In this document: piece by piece, positions 51,808 through 60,433 of the stretch
Position numbering within the stretch: position 1 is the first letter of the stretch
Layout of the letters: each line of letters opens with the position of its first letter
Assembly (NCBI RefSeq): GCF_007673525.1
Contig: NZ_VDZU01000001.1
Coordinates: 992,001-1,056,000 of the forward strand
Origin: Fictibacillus phosphorivorans
GTDB taxonomy: Bacteria > Bacillota > Bacilli > Bacillales > Fictibacillaceae
Direction: 5' to 3'
Length of the DNA: 64,000 nt
The notes under the pieces: model-generated
Seen by the model: the letters and a program-made list of their open reading frames with translations, nothing else
What the model was told of the DNA's origin: nothing
Database searches by the model: none
Program-made: the position numbers and the translations under genes

Positions 51808-53190
51808 TTGGATAACTTTCGGATTGCCAAAGATACATTAGGTGAAGTAAAGGTTCCAAAAGAGGCTTATTACGGAGCTCAAACTCAACGTGCGGTTGAA
51901 AATTTTCCGATCAGCGGTATTCGGTTACCGTTCTCTTTTATTAAAGCACAAGCCATTATTAAAAGTAGTGCAGCACACGCGAATAAAGAATGTAAGGCAT
52001 TAAGTGATGAAAAAGCGAACGCCATTATCTCAGCAGCTGATGAAGTAATAAAAGGAGAGTGGAGAGATCAATTTGTTGTAGATGCTTATCAAGCAGGAGC
52101 TGGAACTTCTCAGAATATGAACATGAATGAAGTGCTTGCCTCACGCGCCTCTGAATTAATAGGCGGAGAAAAAGGAGATTATTCACTTATTCATCCAAAC
52201 GACGATGTAAATATGTCACAATCCACTAATGATACGATTCCTACAGCTATACAAATATCTGTAGCATCTGAACTTCATGAAACGCTTTACCCTGCTTTAA
52301 GTCGTTTGATTCAAATGTTAAGAGAAAAAGAGACTGAGTTTCATGAGATTATTAAAGCGGGCAGAACACATTTGCAGGATGCTGTTCCTATTCGACTAGG
52401 AAGTGAATTCAAAGGTTACAGAGGAACTTTAGAATCGGTTCAACATGCATTGAAACACTCAGAAACTTTTTTATATGAACTAGGTTTGGGTGGAAATGCA
52501 GTAGGAACAGGAATAAATGCTCATCCTGATTATGCGGAACTCGCGATAAGACAGATCGCTCAGAAAACTAATTTGCCGTTTACAAAAAGTGATAATACAT
52601 ATGCTTTTATGCAAAACACGAATGCAGCGATTCGAGTAAGCAGCCATCTAAAAGAATTAGCTGTCCATCTTATCAAAATATCGAGTGACCTTAGATTGTT
52701 AAGCAGCGGCCCTCGGACAGGTTTTGCTGAAATCATGCTGCCCGCTGTTCAGCCAGGATCATCGATCATGCCAGGGAAGATCAACCCGGTCATTTTAGAG
52801 AATATGTATATGATCTGTTCACAAGTAATAGGCAATGATGTATGTGTTTCTACAGCAGCGATCGGAAGTCAGCTAGAAATCAATGCAATGATGCCTGTCA
52901 TCGGCTTTAATGTACTTCAATCCATAAAGATCTTAAGCAATGGAATGATGATATTTACTGAAAAATGTTTAAAGGATATCAAAGCAAATGAAGAAAATAT
53001 TCAAAATTGGCTGGAGAAGAGTCTCTCACTTGTAACAGCTCTAAACCCTCACATAGGATACGAAAGGGCAGCAGCAGTAGCCAAGGAAAGTTTTGAGACA
53101 GGCAAAACATTAAAAGAAGTGCTAGTGTCAAAAAAGATATTATCTATAGAAGATGCAGACCGAATCTTAGACCCAAATTCAATGATTTGA
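51808..53190 (+). CDS. Aspartate ammonia-lyase (aspartase/fumarase superfamily)
   Basis: A 460-residue enzyme of the fumarase/aspartase superfamily. Substrate-loop regions: HPNDDVNMSQSTNDTIPT and the signature PGSSIMPGKINPVILE. The NPVI- form and HPNDDVN point to aspartase (aspartate to fumarate plus ammonia); class-II fumarase usually reads NPTQ. The N-terminus YYGAQTQRAVENFPIS is shared by both. So aspartase is favoured but fumarase is not excluded. The TTG at 51808 follows AAAGGAGG at seven bases; a frame open to 51739 lacks a site. No asparaginase gene adjoins it. Confidence 0.8.
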   Translation: MDNFRIAKDTLGEVKVPKEAYYGAQTQRAVENFPISGIRLPFSFIKAQAIIKSSAAHANKECKALSDEKANAIISAADEVIKGEWRDQFVVDAYQAGAGTSQNMNMNEVLASRASELIGGEKGDYSLIHPNDDVNMSQSTNDTIPTAIQISVASELHETLYPALSRLIQMLREKETEFHEIIKAGRTHLQDAVPIRLGSEFKGYRGTLESVQHALKHSETFLYELGLGGNAVGTGINAHPDYAELAIRQIAQKTNLPFTKSDNTYAFMQNTNAAIRVSSHLKELAVHLIKISSDLRLLSSGPRTGFAEIMLPAVQPGSSIMPGKINPVILENMYMICSQVIGNDVCVSTAAIGSQLEINAMMPVIGFNVLQSIKILSNGMMIFTEKCLKDIKANEENIQNWLEKSLSLVTALNPHIGYERAAAVAKESFETGKTLKEVLVSKKILSIEDADRILDPNSMI

Positions 53191-53348
53191 AAATAGTCTT
53201 GTAACTTTTAAATCGCTTTTCTCGACAGATATAGTACAGATTCCTTGTTTTTCATATTATTAACAAATAATTAGTGAAGATTGGAATTTACAGAGTTATA
53301 ATAGAGAAGTTCATTCACATATAAAGGGAAATAAATAATATTCTGGAA

Positions 53349-53371
53349 AACCAATTAGTTAACTTGGTTTA
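53349..53371 (+). other. Hairpin in the asnB leader
   Basis: AAACCAA and TTGGTTT can pair around nine bases about 50 bases before the asnB start. There is no T-run, so it is not a usual terminator. A TATAAT at 53297-53302 may be the -10 of the asnB promoter, but no good -35 was found. Confidence 0.4.
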
Positions 53372-53419
53372 ATAAATGGAAAGTGGACATTTGAACTGTT
53401 TTTGGGGAGGAACTTGAAA

Positions 53420-55336
53420 ATGTGCGGTTTTATTGGATATATGTTAAATACGCCTGAGACGGTAGAACAAAACGAAACGGAACAATTAATTAATATGACA
53501 AATATCATTACTCACCGAGGTCCAGATGATAGTGGTCATTTTGTAGATCAATATGTTCGTTTCGGGTTTCGCCGTCTGAGCATCATTGATATTGAAAGTG
53601 GTAAACAACCCCTTTCGTACGAAGATGACCGTTATTGGATTATCTTTAATGGTGAAATTTATAATTATGTTGAAATAAGAAAAGAGTTAGAAGATAAAGG
53701 GTTTCGCTTTAAAACTCACTCTGATACTGAGGTTATTCTTGCCTTATTCAGTGAAAGAAGAGAAAAAGCATTTACAGAACTTCGTGGAATGTTCGGGTTT
53801 TTAATCTGGGATAAAGAAAAGAAAGAACTTTATGGAGCACGAGACCGTTTTGGGATCAAACCTTTTTTCTATCTTGAGGATGAGGAAGGTCTTTACTGTG
53901 CTTCCGAAAAGAAAAGTATAACCGTTGTTAAGGAGAAACAAGAAGTAGATGCTGAAGCACTACATCATTATTTAACGTATCAATTCGTGCCTGAACCTAT
54001 GACCTTAACAAAAGGAATTAAAAAGCTTGAACCAGGGCATTATTTTGTAAAAAAAGCAGGCAGACCTATTTCTATTCATTCGTATTGGAAGCCTAGTTTT
54101 AAACCAAGTAACTTGACGCTTGAAGAAGCAAAGGAAGAAATTCGTTCTGTAATGCGCGATTCTGTAAAAGTTCATATGCGTTCTGACGTTCCTGTAGGAG
54201 CATTCTTGTCAGGGGGAATTGATTCAAGTGCAATTGTCGCTTTGGCAAGTGAACTGCATCCTTCGTTAAAAACATTTACGGTTGGATTTGAAAGAGAAGG
54301 ATTTAGTGAGATTGATGTAGCTGTTCAAACAGCGGCTGCACTAAACGTTGAAAACATTCACTATCTCGTAAAGCCTGAAGAATTTATCAAAGAACTTCCT
54401 AAGATCATTTGGCATATGGATGATCCAGTTGCTGATCCAGCAGCTGTTCCTCTGTATTTTGTTGCGCGTGAAGCAGCTAAACATGTGACCGTTGTTCTTT
54501 CAGGAGAAGGTGCAGATGAGTTGTTTGGAGGCTACAACATCTATCACGAGCCTCACTCGTTAAGACATCTTTCTTCATTGCCAAAAGGTCTTGCAAAAGG
54601 ATTAGCTGCTATTGCAAGTGTTTTACCTGAAGGTGTTAAAGGAAAGAGTTTCATGGAACGGGGAAGTATGACCATCGAAGAAAGATATATTGGTAATGCG
54701 AAAATGTTCTCAGAGAATGAAAAAAGCAAGCTACTAAAAGAATATCGTCCTGCTTATAACTATAAAAATGTAACAAAGCCATTGTATGATCAAGCAAGAG
54801 CTTTTCACGATGTTCATAAAATGCAATATATTGATCTGCATACTTGGATGAGAGGCGACATTCTCGTTAAAGCTGATAAGATGACGATGGCTCATTCGCT
54901 TGAACTGAGGGTACCTTTCCTTGATAAAGAAGTATTTGATGTAGCTTCAAGGTTGCACCCTAGTCTCACAGTAACGAACGGAACAACAAAATACGCATTA
55001 AGAGAAGCGATGAATGGAATTGTTCCAGATTCTGTCTTGCACCGCCGTAAGTTAGGATTCCCTGTTCCAATTCGACACTGGTTAAAAAATGAGATGTACG
55101 ATTGGGCTAAACAACTGATCCATTCAAGCCATACAGAACATTATTTAAATAAAGATGTGGTATTGGATCTGCTAGAAGGGCACCGAAATGGCAGAGGCGA
55201 TTATAGTAGAAAAATATGGACAGTGCTCATGTTTATGTTATGGCATCAAATAAATGTTGAGAAAATATATCAATTTGGTAAAGACCATACACCGAAGCAT
55301 GAACAAATTCTTGAAATGACGGTCTCAAGTCAATAA
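53420..55336 (+). CDS. asnB: Asparagine synthetase (glutamine-hydrolysing)
   Basis: A 638-residue enzyme with an N-terminal class-II glutaminase domain, whose nucleophile is Cys2 after Met removal (MCGFIGYML), and a C-terminal synthetase domain with the ATP loop FLSGGIDSS (about residues 262-270). Other markers: HRGPDDSG, NGEIYNY and LSGEGADELFGGYNIY. It converts aspartate and glutamine to asparagine and glutamate. Length and sequence are closest to AsnB of B. subtilis. The ATG must be 53420, since Cys2 has to follow it; GGGGAGG is upstream. Confidence 0.95.
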   Translation: MCGFIGYMLNTPETVEQNETEQLINMTNIITHRGPDDSGHFVDQYVRFGFRRLSIIDIESGKQPLSYEDDRYWIIFNGEIYNYVEIRKELEDKGFRFKTHSDTEVILALFSERREKAFTELRGMFGFLIWDKEKKELYGARDRFGIKPFFYLEDEEGLYCASEKKSITVVKEKQEVDAEALHHYLTYQFVPEPMTLTKGIKKLEPGHYFVKKAGRPISIHSYWKPSFKPSNLTLEEAKEEIRSVMRDSVKVHMRSDVPVGAFLSGGIDSSAIVALASELHPSLKTFTVGFEREGFSEIDVAVQTAAALNVENIHYLVKPEEFIKELPKIIWHMDDPVADPAAVPLYFVAREAAKHVTVVLSGEGADELFGGYNIYHEPHSLRHLSSLPKGLAKGLAAIASVLPEGVKGKSFMERGSMTIEERYIGNAKMFSENEKSKLLKEYRPAYNYKNVTKPLYDQARAFHDVHKMQYIDLHTWMRGDILVKADKMTMAHSLELRVPFLDKEVFDVASRLHPSLTVTNGTTKYALREAMNGIVPDSVLHRRKLGFPVPIRHWLKNEMYDWAKQLIHSSHTEHYLNKDVVLDLLEGHRNGRGDYSRKIWTVLMFMLWHQINVEKIYQFGKDHTPKHEQILEMTVSSQ

Positions 55337-55355
55337 AACACTCTCTTTATTAGTT

Positions 55356-55384
55356 TTGCTTGTACGATTTAGTTATGTTATACT
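55356..55384 (+). promoter_or_regulatory. SigA-type promoter of yugI
   Basis: TTGCTT (55356-55361) and TATACT (55379-55384) with a 17-base spacer, 33 bases before the start codon. Confidence 0.65.
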
Positions 55385-55416
55385 TAACAGGTTAAAAAAT
55401 AGTTAGGAGTGTTTTC

Positions 55417-55836
55417 ATGAATTTTGAAGTAGGTAGCATTGTTGAAGGTAAAGTTACAGGCATTAAGCCTTTTGGTGCGTTCGTTGCATTAAATGATAAT
55501 GTACAAGGTCTTGTACACATCTCTGAAGTTTCACATGGTTTCGTTAAAGATATTAACGATGCATTGAGTGTTGGTGACGTTGTGTCAGTAAAGGTTCTTT
55601 CTGTTGACGAAGACAGCAAGAAGATTTCACTGTCCATCCGACAAACACAGGAAGCTCCAGCTCCTGCACCTAAAAAAGAACGCCGTCCTGGTGGATTCAA
55701 CAACAATAACAAAAAGAGCAACACAAACAACCAAGACGCTAACAAAGGTTTCAACACTCTTGAAGCAAAACTTAAAGATTGGTTGAAAGAGTCTACAGAT
55801 CGTCAGGCTCAACTTAACAAGCGCCTTAAAAAGTAA
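55417..55836 (+). CDS. yugI: S1-domain RNA-binding protein YugI (general stress protein 13 type)
   Basis: A 139-residue protein: residues 1-75 are one S1 domain (VGSIVEGKVTGIKPFGAFVA, GLVHISEVSHGFV, KISLSIRQTQ), then a Pro/Asn/Lys-rich linker and a helical tail ending in Lys. YugI binds RNA and is associated with ribosomes and stress in B. subtilis. Shine-Dalgarno TAGGAG precedes the ATG. Confidence 0.92.
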   Translation: MNFEVGSIVEGKVTGIKPFGAFVALNDNVQGLVHISEVSHGFVKDINDALSVGDVVSVKVLSVDEDSKKISLSIRQTQEAPAPAPKKERRPGGFNNNNKKSNTNNQDANKGFNTLEAKLKDWLKESTDRQAQLNKRLKK

Positions 55837-55841
55837 TTAAA

Positions 55842-55868
55842 AAACCTCTCGATTGAGAGGTTTTTTTA
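55842..55868. terminator. Bidirectional terminator between yugI and yuzA
   Basis: AAACCTCTC and GAGAGGTTT form a perfect stem around GATT with T-runs on both strands. Confidence 0.93.
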
Positions 55869-55875
55869 TATCCTT

Positions 55876-56112
55876 TTATACGCGGTTATGTTCAGTGCGG
55901 CCTTCTGGGCTAAGTTCTTCAGAAGGTTTAAACAATAATGTTAAACAGTATAGACCTGAAAGACCAACTAAGCCATAAACGATTCGGGCTAGAGCAGCGT
56001 CTTGACCTCCAAAAATAGCGGCTACTAGATCGAATTGGAAGAAACCAATCAGACCCCAATTGATAGCTCCAATAATAACTAAAGCAAGTGCGAAGCGCTG
56101 TAATCCACTCAT
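55876..56112 (-). CDS. yuzA: DUF378 membrane protein YuzA
   Basis: A 78-residue protein with two membrane helices (LALVIIGAINWGLIGFF and ARIVYGLVGLSGLYCLTLLF) and the DUF378 core INWGLIGFFQFDLVAAIFGG. Its function is unknown. GAGGAGGG precedes the ATG. It lies next to yugI as in B. subtilis. Confidence 0.92.
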   Translation of the reverse strand: MSGLQRFALALVIIGAINWGLIGFFQFDLVAAIFGGQDAALARIVYGLVGLSGLYCLTLLFKPSEELSPEGRTEHNRV

Positions 56113-56308
56113 GTCATTCCCTCCTCTTTATATAAATAGAAAAAGCCTCTTTAGGGTGTCAATTATTGCCTATATTTATTCATTCCCTAATTCTGTAGCA
56201 TGAAACAAAGGATAAAAACACATGCTAGTATTCGGTAAGCTAATTACTTTACATTACATTTCATGTCCCACATAATACGGATTAACCATGTAAGAAGGAG
56301 AGATATCG

Positions 56309-57472
56309 ATGAACGAATATATATATTACAATCCGACTCGATTAGTATTTGGTAAAAATCAAATTCAAACTTTAAAGGACGAACTAGGGAAATTCGGAAA
56401 GAAAGTCCTCGTTGTATATGGTGGAGGAAGTATTAAACGAAACGGTTTGTTTGATGAAGTCATGAATGAACTAAATAAGATGGATGCAGAGGTTAGTGAG
56501 CTTTCAGGTGTGGAACCAAACCCGAGAGTTTCTACTGTTCGTAAAGGCGTAGAAATTTGTAAAGAAAAAAACATTGATGTTTTATTAGCCGTGGGTGGCG
56601 GAAGTGTTATTGACTGTACAAAGGCTATTGCAGCTGGGGCAAAGTATGATGGAGATGTATGGGACATTATTACTTTAAAAGCTCAAGTAGAAGATGCACT
56701 TCCTTTTGGAACGGTACTTACACTTGCAGCAACAGGATCTGAAATGAACTCAGGTTCTGTTATCACGAACTGGGAAACGCAAGAGAAATATGGTTGGGGA
56801 AGTCCGCTTGTATTCCCTAAATTTTCAATCTTAGATCCGACTTATACCTTCTCTGTTCCAAAAGATCAAACGATTTATGGAATAGTAGATATGATGTCGC
56901 ACGTGTTTGAACAATATTTCCATAACGCTACAAACACACCTCTACAAGATCGCTTTGCTGAATCTATCCTACTAACGGTAATGGAAACGGCACCTAAGCT
57001 TTTAGATGATCTTGAGAACTATGAGTTGCGTGAAACAATCCTTTATAATGGAACGATGGCACTTAACGGTACACTTCAAATGGGTGTTCGAGGTGACTGG
57101 GGAAGTCATAACATTGAACATGCTGTTTCAGCAGTCTATGATATTCCACATGCTGGCGGCTTAGCTATCCTTTTCCCTAACTGGATGAGACATAACGTGG
57201 ATACGAATGTGGCTCGCTTTAAGCAGCTTGCCGTTCGCGTGTTTAATGTTGAAACAGAAGGAAAGTCAGATAAAGAAGTAGCTCTTGAAGGTATTGATCG
57301 TCTGTCTGCTTTCTGGACGTCACTTGGGGCTCCAAATGCATTAAAAGACTATGACATTGATGATTCAAAACTAGACCTCATTGCAGATAAAGCAATGGCA
57401 AGAGGTGAGTTTGGGAACTTCAAGAAACAAAATAAAGAAGATGTACTCAACATTTTGAGAATGTCTTTGTAA
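56309..57472 (+). CDS. yugJ: Iron-containing alcohol dehydrogenase, YugJ-like
   Basis: A 387-residue type-III (Fe-dependent) alcohol dehydrogenase. The dinucleotide motif is [16 protein letters not shown] (about 93-108), and metal ligands lie in [11 protein letters not shown] and [12 protein letters not shown]. Similar to the NADH-dependent butanol dehydrogenases YugJ and YugK that precede pgi in B. subtilis. Substrate range is probably primary alcohols/aldehydes. Only one such gene is present here. GAAGGAGAG precedes the ATG. Confidence 0.88.
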   Translation: MNEYIYYNPTRLVFGKNQIQTLKDELGKFGKKVLVVYGGGSIKRNGLFDEVMNELNKMDAEVSELSGVEPNPRVSTVRKGVEICKEKNIDVLLAVGGGSVIDCTKAIAAGAKYDGDVWDIITLKAQVEDALPFGTVLTLAATGSEMNSGSVITNWETQEKYGWGSPLVFPKFSILDPTYTFSVPKDQTIYGIVDMMSHVFEQYFHNATNTPLQDRFAESILLTVMETAPKLLDDLENYELRETILYNGTMALNGTLQMGVRGDWGSHNIEHAVSAVYDIPHAGGLAILFPNWMRHNVDTNVARFKQLAVRVFNVETEGKSDKEVALEGIDRLSAFWTSLGAPNALKDYDIDDSKLDLIADKAMARGEFGNFKKQNKEDVLNILRMSL

Positions 57473-57487
57473 ATCATCTGTAAAGCA

Positions 57488-57537
57488 AGCCATATAAAAA
57501 GAGGGGAGTGACCTTTCTTTTTATATGGCTGCTTTTT
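57488..57537 (+). terminator. Terminator of yugJ
   Basis: AGCCATATAAAAAGA (57488-57502) pairs over 15 bases with TCTTTTTATATGGCT (57516-57530), followed by GCTTTTTG. Confidence 0.85.
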
Positions 57538-57557
57538 GAATATTTCGTCTTTTGTAA

Positions 57558-57571
57558 AGAAAACGATTACA
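57558..57571 (+). promoter_or_regulatory. Candidate cre upstream of pgi
   Basis: AGAAAACGATTACA matches eight of nine fixed positions of the CcpA consensus TGNAANCGNTNNCA, 75 bases before the pgi start. Confidence 0.45.
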
Positions 57572-57645
57572 TTTGTCTGGTTTCTTGATTTGGTCCTTGT
57601 ACTTGTATAAAGTGAAAGAATAATGATGTTCTAGGAGGCTTACAT

Positions 57646-58995
57646 ATGACAAAAAAGCTTAGTTTTGATTATAGCAAGGCCCTTTCTTTTATTGGTCAGC
57701 ATGAAGTAGATTATCTGACAGGTGCGGTGAAAACAGCTCATGAAGCGATTCATGAAAAAACTGGCGCGGGGAATGACTTTCTCGGCTGGGTTGATCTTCC
57801 AGAAAACTATGACCGTGAAGAGTTTAGCCGAATCGTAAAAAGTGCGGAAAAAATTAAAAGTGATTCTGATGTATTGATTGTTGTGGGAATTGGTGGTTCT
57901 TATTTAGGAGCACGTGCAGCGATTGAAATGTTAAATCATTCATTCTATAACCTTTTAGCAAAAGAAGACCGCAAGACTCCTCAAGTATTCTTTGCTGGAC
58001 AGAACATTTCTTCAACATATGTTAAAGAACTTTTCGATGTATTAAAAGATAAAGATGTATCTGTAAATGTGATTTCTAAATCTGGTACTACTACTGAGCC
58101 TGCGATCGCGTTCCGTATCTTTAGAAAGTTCTTAGAAGAAAAGTACGGAAAAGATGAAGCTCGTAAACGTATTTATGCAACGACTGACAAAGCTCAAGGT
58201 GCATTGAAAACACTAGCGAACGAAGAAGGTTACGAATCCTTTATCATTCCTGATGACGTTGGTGGGCGTTATTCTGTGCTAACTGCTGTAGGTCTGTTGC
58301 CGATCGCAGTAAGTGGAGTAAATATCGAAGAGATGATGAATGGTGCAAAAGAAGCAGCAGCTGATTTTAACAATCCAAACCTTGCAGAGAACCAAGCGTA
58401 CCAATATGCTGCAGTTCGTAATGCACTTTATAATAAAGGCAAAACTATCGAACTGATGGTTAACTACGAGCCAGGTCTTCACTATGTATCTGAATGGTGG
58501 AAACAGCTTTACGGTGAAAGTGAAGGAAAAGACTACAAAGGAATCTATCCTGCATCCGTCGACTTCACTACAGATCTTCACTCAATGGGGCAATACGTTC
58601 AAGAAGGACGTCGTGATCTATTTGAAACCGTGTTATACGTGGACCAAGCACGAGAAGAAATTAAGATCGAAGAAGATGATCAGAATTTGGATAAACTTAA
58701 TTTCTTAGCAGGTCAGACAATGGACTTTGTTAACAAAAAAGCTTTCCAAGGAACAATGCTTGCTCATACAGATGGTGGGGTTCCTAACCTTGTCGTAAGT
58801 ATTCCTGAAATGACACCATATCATTTTGGTTATCTCGTGTATTTCTTTGAAAAAGCATGTGCGGTGAGTGGATACTTGTTAGGTGTAAATCCATTCGATC
58901 AACCGGGAGTAGAAGCATACAAGAAAAACATGTTTGCTTTACTTGGTAAACCAGGATTTGAAAAAGAAAAAGAAGAATTAGAAAAACGTCTATAA
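57646..58995 (+). CDS. pgi: Glucose-6-phosphate isomerase
   Basis: A 449-residue phosphoglucose isomerase of the short bacterial type. Key pieces: [51 protein letters not shown] (with catalytic arginine) and [12 protein letters not shown] near the C-terminus with the catalytic lysine. It interconverts glucose-6- and fructose-6-phosphate. CTAGGAGG precedes the ATG. Confidence 0.97.
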   Translation: MTKKLSFDYSKALSFIGQHEVDYLTGAVKTAHEAIHEKTGAGNDFLGWVDLPENYDREEFSRIVKSAEKIKSDSDVLIVVGIGGSYLGARAAIEMLNHSFYNLLAKEDRKTPQVFFAGQNISSTYVKELFDVLKDKDVSVNVISKSGTTTEPAIAFRIFRKFLEEKYGKDEARKRIYATTDKAQGALKTLANEEGYESFIIPDDVGGRYSVLTAVGLLPIAVSGVNIEEMMNGAKEAAADFNNPNLAENQAYQYAAVRNALYNKGKTIELMVNYEPGLHYVSEWWKQLYGESEGKDYKGIYPASVDFTTDLHSMGQYVQEGRRDLFETVLYVDQAREEIKIEEDDQNLDKLNFLAGQTMDFVNKKAFQGTMLAHTDGGVPNLVVSIPEMTPYHFGYLVYFFEKACAVSGYLLGVNPFDQPGVEAYKKNMFALLGKPGFEKEKEELEKRL

Positions 58996-59006
58996 TCAAT
59001 TTTTCT

Positions 59007-59044
59007 AGCCTGACTCAGAGCATTTCATGAGTCAGGCTTTTTTA
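59007..59044 (+). terminator. Terminator of pgi
   Basis: AGCCTGACTCA pairs perfectly with TGAGTCAGGCT, then TTTTTT. Confidence 0.95.
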
Positions 59045-59120
59045 TATTTTTCTAAAATATAGCTCAAATAATCTTCTCTTTCTTTGGAAACGCTAAGAAA
59101 TAGATTATGAAAGGGTGACG

Positions 59121-59528
59121 ATGATGAAACCGATAAAAAGCAGTCTTGAAAATGAGTGTTGTGCACTGAACGAAGCTGAAGATGTATTGAAAGGAATGGG
59201 CTTCTCTTATGGAGGAAACTGGGATTATGATCACGGATATTTTGATTATAAGCTGGATGATGAAGTCGGGTACACGTTTTTAAGAATTCCTTTTCAAGCC
59301 ATTGATGGCCAGTTAGATAAAAAGGATACGACGATTCAATTTGGAGAACCCTTTCTATTGGCCCACAAATATCAAGTAGGGCTTGATGATAATGCTGAAA
59401 CAGGTAACATCTCTGGAAGTTTTAATCAGTTTTCAGAACCACAAGATCCTGATGCAACGGTTGATCAAAAGTGGATTGGCATAGCCAAAGAATTAGTAAA
59501 GAAGGTAGAAACAGCCGTTTTAAATTAA
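59121..59528 (+). CDS. yugN: YugN-like family protein
   Basis: A 135-residue soluble acidic protein of the YugN family. Conserved blocks: GGNWDYDHGYFDYKL, YTFLRIPFQAIDGQLD and FGEPFLLAHKYQVGLD. Function unknown. The ATG at 59121 follows AAAGG at six bases; the next codon is also ATG. Confidence 0.88.
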   Translation: MMKPIKSSLENECCALNEAEDVLKGMGFSYGGNWDYDHGYFDYKLDDEVGYTFLRIPFQAIDGQLDKKDTTIQFGEPFLLAHKYQVGLDDNAETGNISGSFNQFSEPQDPDATVDQKWIGIAKELVKKVETAVLN

Positions 59529-59562
59529 AAAACAGATAGACGTGACTGCTATCTGTTTTTCT
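59529..59562. terminator. Bidirectional terminator between yugN and yugO
   Basis: AAAACAGATAG (59529-59539) pairs with CTATCTGTTTT (59549-59559), with T-runs on both sides. Confidence 0.93.
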
Positions 59563-59564
59563 TA

Positions 59565-60329
59565 TCATATCTCTTTTGCAAGGCTAGAGACCATTGCATG
59601 TGAAGCCAAGTTCGATGTGTGTATAATATGATTTGCACCCGCCCGTTTTGCGTTTGTCGTTTGATCTGTTGTTAACACTTCTGCATGAATGGATACTGTA
59701 GGATTTAAGCCTCTAGCTGTTAGAATAGATAGAATCGTGTTCGTATCGGCTTCATATTCCTTTAAGTTTGCATCTGCTGTGATCAGGATGGTATGTGCCT
59801 GCTGAATATGTGCCATCAGCCACGTATGATCTTCACTAGGTTTAGCATGAATAAAATGAATACCTTCAACATATAATGGATTTTCTTTTAAAGATTCATC
59901 GATTAGAACGATATGGTTCGATTTAAGTTTTTCTTTAAGAGCTTGAATCGTATGTCTAGCTCGTTCGTTCCAGCCAACTATAATAAAGTGATCTTTGTTC
60001 TTATACATACTTTTCCCCTCGAAAAAACGATTTTCTCTTTTCACAACAGAACTTGCTAGATGAACAGTTAAAAAAGCAAAAAAGGATGCGCCAATGAAAA
60101 CAAGGAAGATAGCTAGTAACCTTACTTGCGTTGTTTCTGGAGTGAAGTCTCCGTATCCAACCGTTCCTGCCGTAATAACTGCCCAATAGAATCCTTCAAA
60201 TAACGTCGGAAATGTTTTCTTTTCTAAGAGGTGAGCTAAACTAGCGCTTAAGAATAGAATGCTAAAAAGAATGATGGCAAGTCGAATCAGCATCGGCATT
60301 CTTAAATAAGCATAGTAAATTGATCGCAT
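59565..60329 (-). CDS. yugO: Potassium channel protein YugO
   Basis: A 254-residue K+ channel: two membrane helices (about residues 14-33 and 71-95) around a pore with the selectivity filter TVGYGD, then a cytoplasmic RCK/TrkA-N domain that begins KDHFIIVGWNERARHTIQAL. In B. subtilis YugO acts in biofilm electrical signalling and is cotranscribed with mstX. Here it is shorter than the roughly 330 residues there; the C-terminal lobe of the RCK region seems reduced. mstX is not upstream on this transcript but lies 2.4 kb away, on the opposite strand. Confidence 0.9.
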   Translation of the reverse strand: MRSIYYAYLRMPMLIRLAIILFSILFLSASLAHLLEKKTFPTLFEGFYWAVITAGTVGYGDFTPETTQVRLLAIFLVFIGASFFAFLTVHLASSVVKRENRFFEGKSMYKNKDHFIIVGWNERARHTIQALKEKLKSNHIVLIDESLKENPLYVEGIHFIHAKPSEDHTWLMAHIQQAHTILITADANLKEYEADTNTILSILTARGLNPTVSIHAEVLTTDQTTNAKRAGANHIIHTSNLASHAMVSSLAKEI

Positions 60330-60395
60330 ACAAACACTCTCCTCCTATTCTCACTATTGCCATAAAAGTTAGGTGTCTATACGGTATGCAAAACA

Positions 60396-60430
60396 AAAAC
60401 CCCAAGACTAATCCAAGTCTTGGGGTTTTT
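60396..60430 (-). terminator. Terminator of the rsgI-like gene
   Basis: AAAACCCCAAGACT pairs with AGTCTTGGGGTTTT around six bases. T-runs on both strands. Confidence 0.92.
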
Positions 60431-60433
60431 CCA

